This document shows, piece after piece, positions 24,554-34,568 of a DNA stretch of 64,000 nucleotides (position 1 is its first letter; each line of letters begins with the position of its first letter). This stretch comes from a bacterium A37T11 (lineage in GTDB: Bacteria > Bacteroidota > Bacteroidia > Sphingobacteriales > Sphingobacteriaceae), in assembly GCA_900109895.1 (NCBI GenBank), contig FOBR01000006.1:1-64000 (forward strand), read 5' to 3'. The position numbers and the translations under genes were made by a program. Under the pieces are notes generated by a model. The model worked only from the letters and a program-made list of their open reading frames with translations. It did not search any database and was not told where the DNA came from.

Positions 24554-27205
24554 TCATTTTAAATTGTCCAACACCTTTTTCAAGTCAATCCCCTTTCCAA
24601 GCACCCCATTAAACAAATCGCCTGTTTCCTTTACCCGGTCATAAGCATTTTGAATCGTAAAATCCGTCATTTTCAATCCGGATCTGACCTCGTCCCAAGC
24701 TAATGGCATGGACACGGTTGCGCCAGGTTTTGGCCGGAGAGAATAGGGTCCAGCAATGGTAGCACCCGGCCGGTTTTGTAAAAAATCAAGGTACATTTTC
24801 CCATTTCGTTTACTAATCGCCCTTTCTAGGCTTGTAAATTCAGGCAGTTGTTCATGCACAAAGTTTACAATAACCCTAGCAAACATTTGCGACTGGTCAT
24901 AGGTATATTTTGCATTCAAAGGTATGTAAATATGGATACCGGTTGAACCCGATGTTTTTGGATAGCTGGGCACCTGAATACCGTCTAAGATCTTTTTTAC
25001 TGCTTGGGCAGCTTCAATCACTTGTTCAAAGGTATTTTTATCCGGATCGAGATCAATGACACAATAGTCAGGGTTTTCTGGCGACTCCGTCCGGCTGAAC
25101 CAGGGATTCATTTCAATACAGCCTAAGGAGGCCATCCACAGCAAAGTTGCTTCATCATCACCAATCAGGTATTCCTTGCGTTCCCCTTCGCTGGTAACAT
25201 AAGGATAGGTTTTCGTAATCCACTCAGGCGCTTTTCCTTTGATATCTTTCTGGTAAAAACTAGGCCCCTTGATCCCGTTGGGAAAACGGTTCAAGGACAT
25301 CGGGCGATCTTTTAGGTAGGGTAGAATATATTCGGCTATTCGATAATAATAGTTGAACATATCCCGCTTGGTTATGCTATCATCCGGCCAATAAATCTTA
25401 CTCAGATGGGTAAATTTAATTTCTTTTCCGTTCAATTCCCGAACCTGTGTTTCATCCTGAGGATTCAGCAGACTTCGCCGCTCATTTTTTGGAGGCTTCG
25501 TTACCTTCTCTTTAGTTTCAGCATCCGCATTATCAGTTTCGCCCGGTGTTTCAAGTACCACCTCACTGGCATCTTTGTCATTACGCATGCCTTTAAAGGA
25601 GGCCTGCCTGAATAACCCTTCACTGGTTACTTCCGCATAGTTTACCTCACATACCAATTCAGGTTTTAGCCAGGTAGGTTTTGCCCCAAGCCGTTGCGGA
25701 CGAAAGCGCGAAGGTTTGTCCACATCCGGCGTCACCTCAAAAGGACTTTTATCCGTAATAAGCGGCTTAAATTTATCCATCATCTCCTTTTGCAGCTTGT
25801 CCGGAAAACCTGTACCCACTTTTCCGGCATAACGTAATTTTTTTCCCTCATAAACACCCAATACCAGTGCACTGAATGCTTTGTTGGTACCCTCATTCCG
25901 GGTAAATCCTGCAATGACGACTTCCTGACGTCGCTGCACCTTGATTTTCAGCCATTGTTTGGACCGTAGGTCAGCCGTATAAATACTATCAGCCTTCTTG
26001 GCCATAATACCTTCAAGGCCCACCTGTTCTGCAGCATCAAAAAAATCAATTCCGCGCGCGGCGAATACGGTGCTCTGTCTGATCCGGTCGTCATCTTTTG
26101 GAAGAATACTTCCAAGGATGGCCTGTCGTTCTGCCAGTTGCAGGTCCATCAGATTTTTTCCTTCATACCAGAGTACGTCAAAGACATAATAGACCAAGTT
26201 CCCATCCGCTTCGCTGCGCCAATTCTGCAAAGCACCGAAATCAGATAGCCCTTTTTCATTCAGTACCACAATTTCACCATCAATGACCGCATTGGCTTTC
26301 CATGCTTTCAATAGATCCACAATGGGATAAAATTTATCGAAAGGAATGTTATTGCGTGAAATAAGCGTCACATCCGTTTTACTGACGTTGGCAATGGCCC
26401 GGTATCCGTCCCACTTTACCTCATACAGCCAGTCCGGATCGTCAAAGGGTTCATTAACCAGGGTGGCCTTCATCGGCTTAATCTTTGAAGGAATAGGCGA
26501 TTCAGGTGCTTTTTTTAGCAAGGTCACCGCATCAAATTTTGGCGGCTCCGTATTCTCTTCCACTTTATCCGCAAGCTTTTCGTCCGCATCTTTGGCTTGC
26601 CCCTGCCAAACTTTGCCCCCTGACTTTTTCATTTGGTTCACTGTTTTATTTGAAACGACAGACTTGTCTTTTTTTGTGATATCATCTTTGCTGGCAAATT
26701 CATCTTTATGCTTAATAAGCAACCAGGCATTTTCAGCCATACCCTTCGTTTTTACCAACGCAAACTCCCCATTTAATTTTTGGCCATGCAGCTTAACTTT
26801 TAAGGAACCGGCTTGCAATTGCCTAAGCAATTCTTTCTCCTGGGCCTTTTTGCCTTTGAAAGGCTCAATGGGTTCATAGGTACCTTCATCCCAAACTATC
26901 ACCGTACCTGCTCCGTAATTACCCTTAGGGATGGTCCCCTCAAAATTCCGATAGTCATACGGATGATCTTCCACCTGCATCGCCAACCTTTTTTCAGCAG
27001 GGTTCAAGGTGGGGCCTTTGGGTACAGCCCAACTTTTCAGCACACCCTCCATTTCAAGCCTGAAATCGTAATGTAAGCGTGAGGCCTCGTGTTTTTGAAC
27101 GACGAAGCGTAGTTGACCGGCTTCTGTTTTGACTCCTTTTTTACCGCCCTTAGGTTCGGGGGTATCTTTAAAGGAACGTTTCTCATTGTATTTGACCAGC
27201 GACAT
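24554..27205 (-). CDS. ligD: multifunctional DNA ligase D
   Basis: ATP-dependent ligase for bacterial non-homologous end joining, 883 residues, with all three LigD activities in the order phosphoesterase - ligase - polymerase. The 3'-phosphoesterase domain (about 1-170) shows KHEASRLHYDFRLEMEG and VEDHPYDYRNFEG. The ligase domain (about 235-540) has the adenylation motif EVKWDGYRA with the catalytic Lys, then RNNIPFDKF and VIDGEIVVL. The primase-like polymerase domain (about 590-883) has IDLDPDK with the metal-binding Asp pair and KTSGSTGIHIYIPL. A linker rich in Lys, Glu and Asp joins the first two domains. The usual partner, the Ku end-binding protein, is not encoded in this window. The gene is convergent with the small lipoprotein gene. 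Confidence 0.95.
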   Translation of the reverse strand: MSLVKYNEKRSFKDTPEPKGGKKGVKTEAGQLRFVVQKHEASRLHYDFRLEMEGVLKSWAVPKGPTLNPAEKRLAMQVEDHPYDYRNFEGTIPKGNYGAGTVIVWDEGTYEPIEPFKGKKAQEKELLRQLQAGSLKVKLHGQKLNGEFALVKTKGMAENAWLLIKHKDEFASKDDITKKDKSVVSNKTVNQMKKSGGKVWQGQAKDADEKLADKVEENTEPPKFDAVTLLKKAPESPIPSKIKPMKATLVNEPFDDPDWLYEVKWDGYRAIANVSKTDVTLISRNNIPFDKFYPIVDLLKAWKANAVIDGEIVVLNEKGLSDFGALQNWRSEADGNLVYYVFDVLWYEGKNLMDLQLAERQAILGSILPKDDDRIRQSTVFAARGIDFFDAAEQVGLEGIMAKKADSIYTADLRSKQWLKIKVQRRQEVVIAGFTRNEGTNKAFSALVLGVYEGKKLRYAGKVGTGFPDKLQKEMMDKFKPLITDKSPFEVTPDVDKPSRFRPQRLGAKPTWLKPELVCEVNYAEVTSEGLFRQASFKGMRNDKDASEVVLETPGETDNADAETKEKVTKPPKNERRSLLNPQDETQVRELNGKEIKFTHLSKIYWPDDSITKRDMFNYYYRIAEYILPYLKDRPMSLNRFPNGIKGPSFYQKDIKGKAPEWITKTYPYVTSEGERKEYLIGDDEATLLWMASLGCIEMNPWFSRTESPENPDYCVIDLDPDKNTFEQVIEAAQAVKKILDGIQVPSYPKTSGSTGIHIYIPLNAKYTYDQSQMFARVIVNFVHEQLPEFTSLERAISKRNGKMYLDFLQNRPGATIAGPYSLRPKPGATVSMPLAWDEVRSGLKMTDFTIQNAYDRVKETGDLFNGVLGKGIDLKKVLDNLK

Positions 27206-27335
27206 ATCTTTTTGAATGAATAGATTAACAGTCTATTGGGATAAAAGTTTTAAACGAAGGCAGTAGTTTTAAGTTAATAACCTATATTTGCTTTCGGAAA
27301 TGGTGGCTTCCATTTAACCCCAGCATACCCGTACT

Positions 27336-28685
27336 TTGAAAACAAACCATACATCCTTTTCCTTAAGCGCATACTATTCCATCTTCAAACAACTATTTCG
27401 ATGGTGCATGCTGGTTTTACCCATTTCCATCACGATTGGTAGTGCTGTGGCCTTTTTCCTTTGGTTGCTGAACGGGGCCATTGATTTTCGCTTTCATCAT
27501 AATTGGCTACTATACCTGTTACCCGTTGGCGGCCTACTTATTCATTTTATTTACCAAACTATTGGGAAATCGTCAGAAAAAGGTAACAACCTGGTTTTCG
27601 AACAAATTCAAAATAACGGCGGTAATGTGCCCACAAGAATGGCTCCCATCATCCTCATAGCAACAGTAATAACGCATCTTTTTGGTGGTTCCGCTGGACG
27701 TGAAGGTACAGCGGTCCAAATAGGTGGTAGTATTGCAGCCATATTTGGCCGATGGTTCCGGCTCAAGGGCATAGACATGCGAATGTTTCTAACGGCAGGT
27801 GTAGCGGCAGGTTTTGGAGCCGTGTTTGGAACCCCGCTCACCGGGGCCATTTTTGCCCTGGAAGTACTCACCATCGGGAGCATAAAATACGACGCCCTTC
27901 TGCCAGCCCTCATTGCATCCATCATCGGCGATGCTACCGTTGCCGCATGGAAGGTGCAGCACATGCATTACCAAATTGATGGCATCTCACAGACTCCCAT
28001 TGAGGTTTCTCGCTTGTTCCATTTGGACATTTTGTTGCTGGTGAAGGTCCTTGTTGCTTCTGCTTGCTTTGGTCTGGTCAGTTACCTGTTTGCCATCCTA
28101 CTCCATAAATTTAAATCTTTTTGCCTGCATCTTTTTAAACAAAAATGGATAATCCCCGTTTTAGGCGGCCTTGTTATTATTGGTCTAACGGTGCTATTGG
28201 GCAAGCCCGATTACCTGAGCCTGGGCGTAGATGCAGAATACCCCGGGGCGGTAACCATACACTCTGCCTTCCATGAAGGCGGTGCAGACAGCTGGAGTTG
28301 GTTTTGGAAAACAATTTACACCACGGTTACCCTAGGAACTGGCTTTAAAGGAGGTGAAGTTACTCCACTGTTTTATATTGGAGCAACTTTAGGGAATACC
28401 CTTTCCGGTTTATTAAACGCACCCGTCAGCCTTTTTGCTGCACTGGGGTTCATAGCCGTATTTTCCGGCGCCACCAATACCCCGCTTGCTTGCACATTTA
28501 TGGGCCTAGAGCTATTTGGCTGCGAGCATACCTTGTTGTTTGCTGTCGCCTGTTTTACCGCTTATTTCTTTAGTGGGCACGCAAGCATTTACAATGCCAA
28601 GGCTTCACTTCCTGAATCCATGAAACGAAGGGGATATGTTTTTCAAAAACTGAGCAAGTATACTTTATCATTTAAAAAGAGCTAA
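27336..28685 (+). CDS. ClC-family chloride channel/transporter
   Basis: Integral membrane protein of 449 residues with about ten hydrophobic segments. The ClC selectivity motif appears as GSAGREGTAVQIGGSIA (about 113-129), with the gating Glu in GREG. A second pore motif is GFKGGEVTPLFYIGATLGN (about 335-353). The classic GSGIP loop is not obvious, as in a Bacteroidota subgroup. There is no cytoplasmic CBS domain. The frame opens with TTG at 27336; an internal ATG at 27408 would cut into the first helix, so the TTG start is kept. It is convergent with the cysteine synthase gene, 17 bp away. It could be a channel, a Cl-/H+ exchanger or a fluoride exporter; the sequence does not decide. Confidence 0.85.
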   Translation: MKTNHTSFSLSAYYSIFKQLFRWCMLVLPISITIGSAVAFFLWLLNGAIDFRFHHNWLLYLLPVGGLLIHFIYQTIGKSSEKGNNLVFEQIQNNGGNVPTRMAPIILIATVITHLFGGSAGREGTAVQIGGSIAAIFGRWFRLKGIDMRMFLTAGVAAGFGAVFGTPLTGAIFALEVLTIGSIKYDALLPALIASIIGDATVAAWKVQHMHYQIDGISQTPIEVSRLFHLDILLLVKVLVASACFGLVSYLFAILLHKFKSFCLHLFKQKWIIPVLGGLVIIGLTVLLGKPDYLSLGVDAEYPGAVTIHSAFHEGGADSWSWFWKTIYTTVTLGTGFKGGEVTPLFYIGATLGNTLSGLLNAPVSLFAALGFIAVFSGATNTPLACTFMGLELFGCEHTLLFAVACFTAYFFSGHASIYNAKASLPESMKRRGYVFQKLSKYTLSFKKS

Positions 28686-28702
28686 CGAATGCGATACAGC
28701 TA

Positions 28703-29755
28703 TTACCTATTTAATCGAGCTATGCTCGTATAATCGGTAAAAACCGTATCCGTGGAAATATACGAATCGCGCACAGGCTCTTCCTTAACCAAGTCAGTAC
28801 TTAAATATTTTTTATTACTATCTGCCAAAATGGTGACCACGATAGCCTCCTCTCCCATTTTCTCCCGCAATTTGATAGCCCCAATCACATTTGCCCCTGA
28901 CGAGATACCCACAGCCAGTCCCAGTTCACTGGCTAGTTTCTGGGCCATGATGATCGAATCGCCGTCGTTTGCTTGTACCACTTCATCCAATTCGTCCAAT
29001 TTAACAATTGCCGGAATGAACTCATCTGAAATACCCTGTATCCGATGGCTGCCTACTTTATGTCCGGTTGTCAGGGTGGGGCTTTCAGCAGGTTCCAGCG
29101 GATGGACCTTTACAGCGGGATGGTACATCCGCAGGCAATGACCCACACCCATAACCGTACCACCCGTACCAACTCCAGCCACAAACGCGTCAGGAATAAG
29201 CCCTTGCTGGCTCAGCTGGCCCCAAATTTCGGCCCCGGTTGTTTTGGCATGAGCCTCTTGGTTGCCTCCATTCTCAAACTGCCTGGGTAAAAAAACGCCA
29301 CCATTGGCGGCCAAAGCCTCGCATAAACGGATGCTTCCCAAAAACCCACCTTCCTGGCGGCTTACCCTAACCACTTCAGCCCCCATGCTCTGAATAATAT
29401 CAAATCGCTCTTTGCTAAGCCAATCAGGCATGATGATCTTTACTGGATGACCCAAAGCCCTACCTATCGCCGCAAAGGCAATACCCGTGTTGCCACTGGT
29501 TGCTTCCACAATGGTGTCGCCCGGCTTTATGGCGCACGAGCGGTATGCTTCGAATAAAATATTCAGGGCCATGCGGTCTTTAATGCTACCCGTTAGGTTA
29601 TAGTGCTCGCACTTAACATACAATTTTCCCGGACGGCCTTTATAACGATAATGGAGCTCAAGCATTGGCGTATTGCCAACCAAATCCCATAAATGGCTGA
29701 ATTTGTCAGCAAGCAAACCTGTCAGGCAGGCGCTATCAACTATTTCTGTGGACAT
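28703..29755 (-). CDS. PLP-dependent cysteine synthase-family protein
   Basis: Fold-type II PLP enzyme of 350 residues, related to O-acetylserine sulfhydrylase and cystathionine beta-synthase. The PLP-binding Lys lies in [11 protein letters not shown]. The substrate loop is [11 protein letters not shown], and the phosphate-binding loop is [12 protein letters not shown]. About 25 N-terminal residues precede the catalytic core, and there is no CBS regulatory domain. It is transcribed divergently from an Lrp/AsnC regulator across 172 bp of AT-rich DNA, which suggests local amino-acid-responsive control. The family also holds enzymes using other beta-substituted amino acids, so the exact substrate is not certain. 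Confidence 0.88.
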   Translation of the reverse strand: MSTEIVDSACLTGLLADKFSHLWDLVGNTPMLELHYRYKGRPGKLYVKCEHYNLTGSIKDRMALNILFEAYRSCAIKPGDTIVEATSGNTGIAFAAIGRALGHPVKIIMPDWLSKERFDIIQSMGAEVVRVSRQEGGFLGSIRLCEALAANGGVFLPRQFENGGNQEAHAKTTGAEIWGQLSQQGLIPDAFVAGVGTGGTVMGVGHCLRMYHPAVKVHPLEPAESPTLTTGHKVGSHRIQGISDEFIPAIVKLDELDEVVQANDGDSIIMAQKLASELGLAVGISSGANVIGAIKLREKMGEEAIVVTILADSNKKYLSTDLVKEEPVRDSYISTDTVFTDYTSIARLNR

Positions 29756-29927
29756 ATCTTCTACTGGTAATTAATTGGACAAAACTCAAGATTATCCTTC
29801 ATTAACACAATAGATATTATAAAAAACCATTATTTTAACAGTTATTGTTGTAACTTGCCATTTATTTACTACTATTGTATTCACAATTTAATTTAATTCT
29901 GGTAATTACACATTATTGTTAAACGAC

Positions 29928-30386
29928 ATGTCCTTAGATCTTATAGACCTGGAGCTTTTAAAAATCCTTCAACAGGATGCTACATTAACGAATAAAGATC
30001 TTTCTATGCAGTTAAATAGATCCGTAGCTGCCATCCAGGAAAGGAGGCGTAAGCTTAACGAACAAGGATATATTAAACGTACCGTGGCCATTCTGGATCG
30101 TAAAAAGATTGGCCGCAGCCTCATTGCATTTTCACATGTGCTGCTCAAATCACATTCAGCTGCCACACTTGGTGAATTTGAAACGGAGGTTAGTAAATTT
30201 GCGGAGGTTATGGAATGTTTTCAAATGACCGGTGCATATGACTTTATATTACGGATCGCCGTAGCTGATATGGAAGCTTATAACCATTTCCTGCGGGACA
30301 AGCTGGCAACGTTACCCAACATCAGTACGGTACAGAGTTTTTTTGTATTGAGGGAACCCAAGAGCAGCACCGCTTATCCGTTATAG
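29928..30386 (+). CDS. Lrp/AsnC-family transcriptional regulator
   Basis: DNA-binding regulator of 152 residues. The N-terminal HTH (about 5-55) reads LELLKILQQDATLTNKDLS and AAIQERRRKLNEQGYIKR. The C-terminal RAM/AsnC ligand domain (about 65-145) contains VMECFQMTGAYDFILRIAV. The start is set at the ATG at 29928 (MSLDLIDLELL); a TTG four codons upstream is possible. It is divergent from the cysteine synthase gene, so that gene is the likely target, with a sulfur or neutral amino acid as probable effector. It is convergent with the antiporter gene. Confidence 0.92.
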   Translation: MSLDLIDLELLKILQQDATLTNKDLSMQLNRSVAAIQERRRKLNEQGYIKRTVAILDRKKIGRSLIAFSHVLLKSHSAATLGEFETEVSKFAEVMECFQMTGAYDFILRIAVADMEAYNHFLRDKLATLPNISTVQSFFVLREPKSSTAYPL

Positions 30387-30399
30387 TTTAAACACTACA

Positions 30400-32010
30400 T
30401 TAATTTGAGCCCTCGATGCTGAGTTCTTCCAGGTCCAACCGCCATTCTTCCCGGCGAATCACCTCATCGTCGTAATCTTTACTCCTTCTTAGTGTATGAA
30501 GCTCCCGTCGCTGCAACTTAATTAGTTCCAGCATAATTTCATTATAGTTTAACAAGGAATCCTCCTCTACGCCTCCTGTATGCAACACTTCCATTCGTTT
30601 CTTCTTATCTATCAGAGACCTTTCCAGCTCAGCCTTATAATTACTCATCAAATCATTGTGCAAACATTGTGCAGGGTAGTCACTTTTAAGCTTTCGCAGC
30701 GACAATTCAATAAGGTGCAACTTAATTCGGGATATCTGTTCATCCTCTGGTAATTTAAATTTGTTTTCTGGAATATTTAGAGCACGTACGATCAGCGGCA
30801 ATAACAGTCCCTGCACCACCAATGTAAAAAATATGACCACAAAGGTGATAAACAAAATTAAGTTGCGCATAGGAAAGGGTCGTTCGTCAATCAGGGCGGG
30901 AATAGACAATGCGGCTGCCAGCGAAACCACACCCCGCATCCCCGCAAAAACAGTGACCAGGTTTGAATGCCACGTTACCCCCTGGTAGCGTATCCGGCTT
31001 TGTTTATTAACCAACGAGGTAATATTTGCGGTTGAAAACAACCATACAAACCTAACTACCACAGCCAGCAAGCTCAGAAGTGCACCATAGCCAATGGCCT
31101 CAGTAAGCGGGGTGCCATCTTGTTTGAGCCCTTCCACAATATCAGGAAGCGCTAGTCCTATCAGGATAAAAACCACTCCATTCATCATAAATGTAATGGA
31201 CCGCCAAACAGAATAAGCCTTGACGCGGGTATTGGATGAAAAAATAATATGCGACTGGTTAGATAGAAAAAGCCCGCCAGCTACCACCGCCATCACTCCA
31301 GACACTTCAAAATGCTCAGCTGTAATGTACATGAAATATGGTGCGAGAAATGTCAATACAGTATCGATATCATCTGTTGTTGGCAGCCACCGGTGTATCG
31401 CATAAAAAATACAACCTACGCCCAAGCCTACCAGTATACCAAAGATTGAAACACTTACAAACCCTACCGCGGCTTCATGAAAAACAAACGTACCAGTTGT
31501 AACGGCTAACAGGGCAAATTTAAATACGATCAAACTAGAAGCATCGTTCACCAGACTCTCGCCTTCTAAAATGGCGGAGATTGCTTTGGGTATCTTGACC
31601 CCCTTCAATATCGTTGAGGCAGCCACCGCATCCGGTGGTGAAATAATTCCGCCGAGCACAAAACCAAGTGCCAGTGTAAATCCGGGAATCAGGTAAACAG
31701 AAGTATATGCAATGGCAATAGAGGTGATGAAAACCAAACCAACCGCCATAAACAGGATCGCTCCTTTATATTCCCAAAAATCCTTCCAGGAAGTCAGCCA
31801 CGCGGCCTCATACAACAGTGGAGGCAAAAAAATCAGGAAGATCAAATCATGCCTCACGGTGATGCGCGGCATACCCGGAATAAAACCAATAATCAGGCCG
31901 GCCAATACCAAAAAGATGGGATAGGCTATTTTCAACTTTTGACCCACCATCACCAGGATCGTGATGCCAAACAATAAGATAAGAATTAAGATAAGATTAT
32001 TGTGGATCAT
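30400..32010 (-). CDS. CPA1-family Na+/H+ antiporter
   Basis: Cation/proton antiporter of 536 residues with about twelve membrane segments (1-405) and a charged cytoplasmic tail of about 130 residues. The ion-binding segment EGESLVNDASSLIVFKFAL carries the ND pair typical of electroneutral CPA1 exchangers, preceded by GGIISPPDAVAAS. A further conserved segment is GMRGVVSLAAALSIP. The tail is rich in Lys, Glu and Leu and could be regulatory. The gene is followed in the same direction by nothing until the convergent Lrp gene (13 bp), and is preceded by the TIM-barrel gene 11 bp away, so these two are probably cotranscribed. Confidence 0.92.
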   Translation of the reverse strand: MIHNNLILILILLFGITILVMVGQKLKIAYPIFLVLAGLIIGFIPGMPRITVRHDLIFLIFLPPLLYEAAWLTSWKDFWEYKGAILFMAVGLVFITSIAIAYTSVYLIPGFTLALGFVLGGIISPPDAVAASTILKGVKIPKAISAILEGESLVNDASSLIVFKFALLAVTTGTFVFHEAAVGFVSVSIFGILVGLGVGCIFYAIHRWLPTTDDIDTVLTFLAPYFMYITAEHFEVSGVMAVVAGGLFLSNQSHIIFSSNTRVKAYSVWRSITFMMNGVVFILIGLALPDIVEGLKQDGTPLTEAIGYGALLSLLAVVVRFVWLFSTANITSLVNKQSRIRYQGVTWHSNLVTVFAGMRGVVSLAAALSIPALIDERPFPMRNLILFITFVVIFFTLVVQGLLLPLIVRALNIPENKFKLPEDEQISRIKLHLIELSLRKLKSDYPAQCLHNDLMSNYKAELERSLIDKKKRMEVLHTGGVEEDSLLNYNEIMLELIKLQRRELHTLRRSKDYDDEVIRREEWRLDLEELSIEGSN

Positions 32011-32021
32011 ACCTGTTCCTA

Positions 32022-33080
32022 TTAAATCCCCAGCCCCAACACCTTCCGATTTAGTTCCTTATTAGGCCCTGTTCCTGCAAAATCATCAAACGTTTTATCC
32101 GTAACACGGATGATATGGTCTTTAATAAAAGTGGCCCCTTCCCGCGCACCATCTTCCGGATGCTTAAGCGCACATTCCCATTCCATAACGGCCCAGCCAT
32201 CAAAATCATAAGCTGCCAGCTTGCTGAAGATGGATTTAAAATCGACCTGTCCGTCGCCAGTACTGCGAAATCGGCCAGCACGCTCCACCCAACCCTGATA
32301 ACCGCCATACACCCCTTGCTTACCCGTTGGATTAAATTCTGCATCTTTAACATGGAACATGCGTATGCGCTCGTGGTAAAAGTCAATATAATCAAGGTAG
32401 TTAAGACATTGCAGCACAAAATGCGAAGGGTCATAGAGAAGATTGGCCCTCGGATGCTGATTGACCTTTTCCAGGAACATTTCATAAGTGATACCGTCGT
32501 GCAGGTCTTCGCCGGGGTGAATTTCATAACAAAGGTCTATTCCGGCCTCATCAAAGGCATCTAAAATAGGTAGCCAACGATTAGCCAATTCCGTAAAACC
32601 ATCGTTCACCAATCCGGCAGGCCGTTGTGGCCAAGGATAAACAGTGTGCCACATTAAAGATCCACTAAAGGTACCATGGGCTTTTAGCCCCAGGTTTTGG
32701 GAAGCCTTTGCCGCATATTTTAAATGTTGTACCGCCCACGCTTGCCGTGCCTTTGGATCATTATGGTAAGACTCAGGGGCAAAACTGTCAAATAATTGAT
32801 CATAGGCCGGGTTAACCGCTACAAGCTGTCCAATAATATGCGAAGACAATTCAGTGATGGTCAATCCATGTGAAGCAACGAGGCCATTAATTTCATCGGC
32901 ATAGGTTTTGCTCTCTGCCGCTTTTTGAACATCAAAATAACTGGTGGCCCAAGTAGGGATCTGCACACCTTTAAAACCTATGGAGGCAGCCCAGGCACAA
33001 ATATGGTTTAACGTATCAAACGGTGGTGTGTCTCCTAAAAATTGTGCTAAAAAAATCCCGGGACCTTGTATCGTTTTCAT
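32022..33080 (-). CDS. sugar phosphate isomerase/epimerase (AP endonuclease 2-type TIM barrel)
   Basis: Protein of 352 residues of the xylose isomerase-like TIM-barrel superfamily, probably cytoplasmic. The predicted metal ligands sit in CYEIHPGE, LLYDPSHF, MFHVKDAEF and AVMEWECAL, in the expected order along the barrel. No signal peptide is seen. Bacteroidota relatives act on inositol-type or keto-sugar intermediates, but the exact substrate cannot be assigned. It lies 11 bp upstream of the antiporter gene. Confidence 0.85.
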   Translation of the reverse strand: MKTIQGPGIFLAQFLGDTPPFDTLNHICAWAASIGFKGVQIPTWATSYFDVQKAAESKTYADEINGLVASHGLTITELSSHIIGQLVAVNPAYDQLFDSFAPESYHNDPKARQAWAVQHLKYAAKASQNLGLKAHGTFSGSLMWHTVYPWPQRPAGLVNDGFTELANRWLPILDAFDEAGIDLCYEIHPGEDLHDGITYEMFLEKVNQHPRANLLYDPSHFVLQCLNYLDYIDFYHERIRMFHVKDAEFNPTGKQGVYGGYQGWVERAGRFRSTGDGQVDFKSIFSKLAAYDFDGWAVMEWECALKHPEDGAREGATFIKDHIIRVTDKTFDDFAGTGPNKELNRKVLGLGI

Positions 33081-33165
33081 TTATCTTTATTTATAGGGTT
33101 TAATTATCGGCACTAATTTAGGATATTTTTTTTTCTTAGCCTGCATTTTAAGTTCTGGTAATATC

Positions 33166-33200
33166 AAAAAAAACGCTCCGGATACCGAAGCGCTTTTTTT
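33166..33200 (-). terminator. intrinsic terminator of the thioredoxin gene
   Basis: On the minus strand the arms CGCTTCG and CGGAGCG form a 7-bp stem with one wobble around a TATCC loop, followed by a run of eight T. It lies 25 bp after the stop of the thioredoxin-domain gene. The plus strand also ends in a T-run, so it may work in both directions. Confidence 0.75.
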
Positions 33201-33224
33201 ATCCTTAAACAAGGGGGATATTAC

Positions 33225-34457
33225 CTAGTCTACCCAGGTTTTTTCACCCTTCTTCATTTTATCTAACGTAGTTTGATATTGCGCTTTTTCTTCACCCTGA
33301 AGTTGATCTATTGCTTTTTGCTCCATGGCAATGGCTTCTTCCTTTTTTCCGGTTTTATACAACAAATTGGCATAAGTATCCAGAAAGGCAGGGGTCTTGC
33401 TGTCAGAACTATCCACACTGCGTTTGCTCCAAGCCAGCGCAGATGCTATACAATCGGGATCTTTACAGTTTTGAAATACCGTCCAGGCAAATTCATTAAG
33501 CATTTGAGGGGTCACTTCGGTACCGTATTTTTCCATATAGGCCACTACGGCTGGCTGAAAGCTGGCCCAGTCTTTTTTCATCTGGTATACTTGCAACTTT
33601 AGCATATCTCCTTTCTTGCTTAGGTCTACCTTGGGATATTTGGCCTGTACAATAGCAAGCAGTGAATCAGGGTTGGCCTGAGGGCTACGCAAATGCGGAT
33701 ACACCTCTTCTTGTAAAATAACATTGGATACCACTTCTGCCGCTTTTCCTTTCCCTAATACAGCATCTACTTTTTCAGGTTCATTTAACATGATCTGAAA
33801 TCCCTTACTTTGGCTGCTGGTAGTAAACTTACTCAAAAACTCCAGGTTGTCTTTGGTGTACAGATTTGATTGGGTAGCCAAATACGCATCGGCCATTTTG
33901 TTGGCATTAACCTGGTCATAGGCATCTTCGGCAGCCACGGCCATCGATTTCAAAAAAACCGGGTCTTTGTCTCCAGCTTCATATTTTTTCAGCAGTGTAT
34001 AATATTGGGTTTCGGGCTTCAGGGCTTTTTCTGCCCGGGCTATAAACTCATCTGCCTGGCCTCCACCCACGATGCGGTGCACGATCTCTCCCGATGGGGC
34101 AAATATCAGGAACGTGGGATAAGCCTTGATTCCATAGTCTTTATTGAGCTCGTCAACCACAGGATAATAACTTTTGACATGCTCACTGTCTTTGTCCGTT
34201 TTGTCAAACTGCACACTGACATTGACAAAATTCTTGTTAAAAAACGTTCCTACTTTCTCTTGTGGAAAGATGGTACTGGCCATATATTTACAAGGCCCGC
34301 ACCAGGTGGTGAAACAATCAACCAGCAAAAATTTGTTTTCTTGCTTGGCTTTGGCTTTTACTTGGTCCCAACTGAGCGATTCCTCAAAATGGGTCCCTTT
34401 TTCCTGCGCTGCTACTATTAAAGGTAGCAGGAATAATAAATTGATGATCTTTTTCAT
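33225..34457 (-). CDS. secreted thioredoxin-family protein (410 aa)
   Basis: Predicted periplasmic thiol protein. A signal peptide (MKKIINLLFLLPLIVAAQE) is followed by a thioredoxin fold with the active site CFTTWCGPCKYM (CGPC at about 52-55) and the cis-Pro region KAYPTFLIF. The remaining ~270 residues are helical and repeat-like, ending in a TPR-like segment (TYANLLYKTGKKEEAIAMEQKA). The CGPC site suggests a reducing or general thiol-disulfide role; the helical part may bind a client protein. It stands alone with its own terminator. Confidence 0.85.
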   Translation of the reverse strand: MKKIINLLFLLPLIVAAQEKGTHFEESLSWDQVKAKAKQENKFLLVDCFTTWCGPCKYMASTIFPQEKVGTFFNKNFVNVSVQFDKTDKDSEHVKSYYPVVDELNKDYGIKAYPTFLIFAPSGEIVHRIVGGGQADEFIARAEKALKPETQYYTLLKKYEAGDKDPVFLKSMAVAAEDAYDQVNANKMADAYLATQSNLYTKDNLEFLSKFTTSSQSKGFQIMLNEPEKVDAVLGKGKAAEVVSNVILQEEVYPHLRSPQANPDSLLAIVQAKYPKVDLSKKGDMLKLQVYQMKKDWASFQPAVVAYMEKYGTEVTPQMLNEFAWTVFQNCKDPDCIASALAWSKRSVDSSDSKTPAFLDTYANLLYKTGKKEEAIAMEQKAIDQLQGEEKAQYQTTLDKMKKGEKTWVD

Positions 34458-34568
34458 TGCATATTTTTTTAACTATTTTTTTTATGTGGTGTTTTATACC
34501 CACCCCTTTTTTGCGGTTAACAGGAATTAATTACCCCAAACAGCAAGTAATTATTTCGATACAATCCA

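Noticed and set aside
26346-26879. Open frame of 177 codons opposite ligD
   Set aside because: Low-complexity Ser/Phe/Leu translation, fully inside the ligase gene on the other strand.
29756-29927. Lrp operator in the cysteine synthase/Lrp intergenic region (AGTTA-N6-TAACT)
   Set aside because: Five-base arms in very AT-rich DNA are expected by chance; not listed as a site.
33870-34421. Open frame of 183 codons opposite the thioredoxin-family gene
   Set aside because: It covers the signal peptide and thioredoxin active site of a clear gene; no family features of its own.
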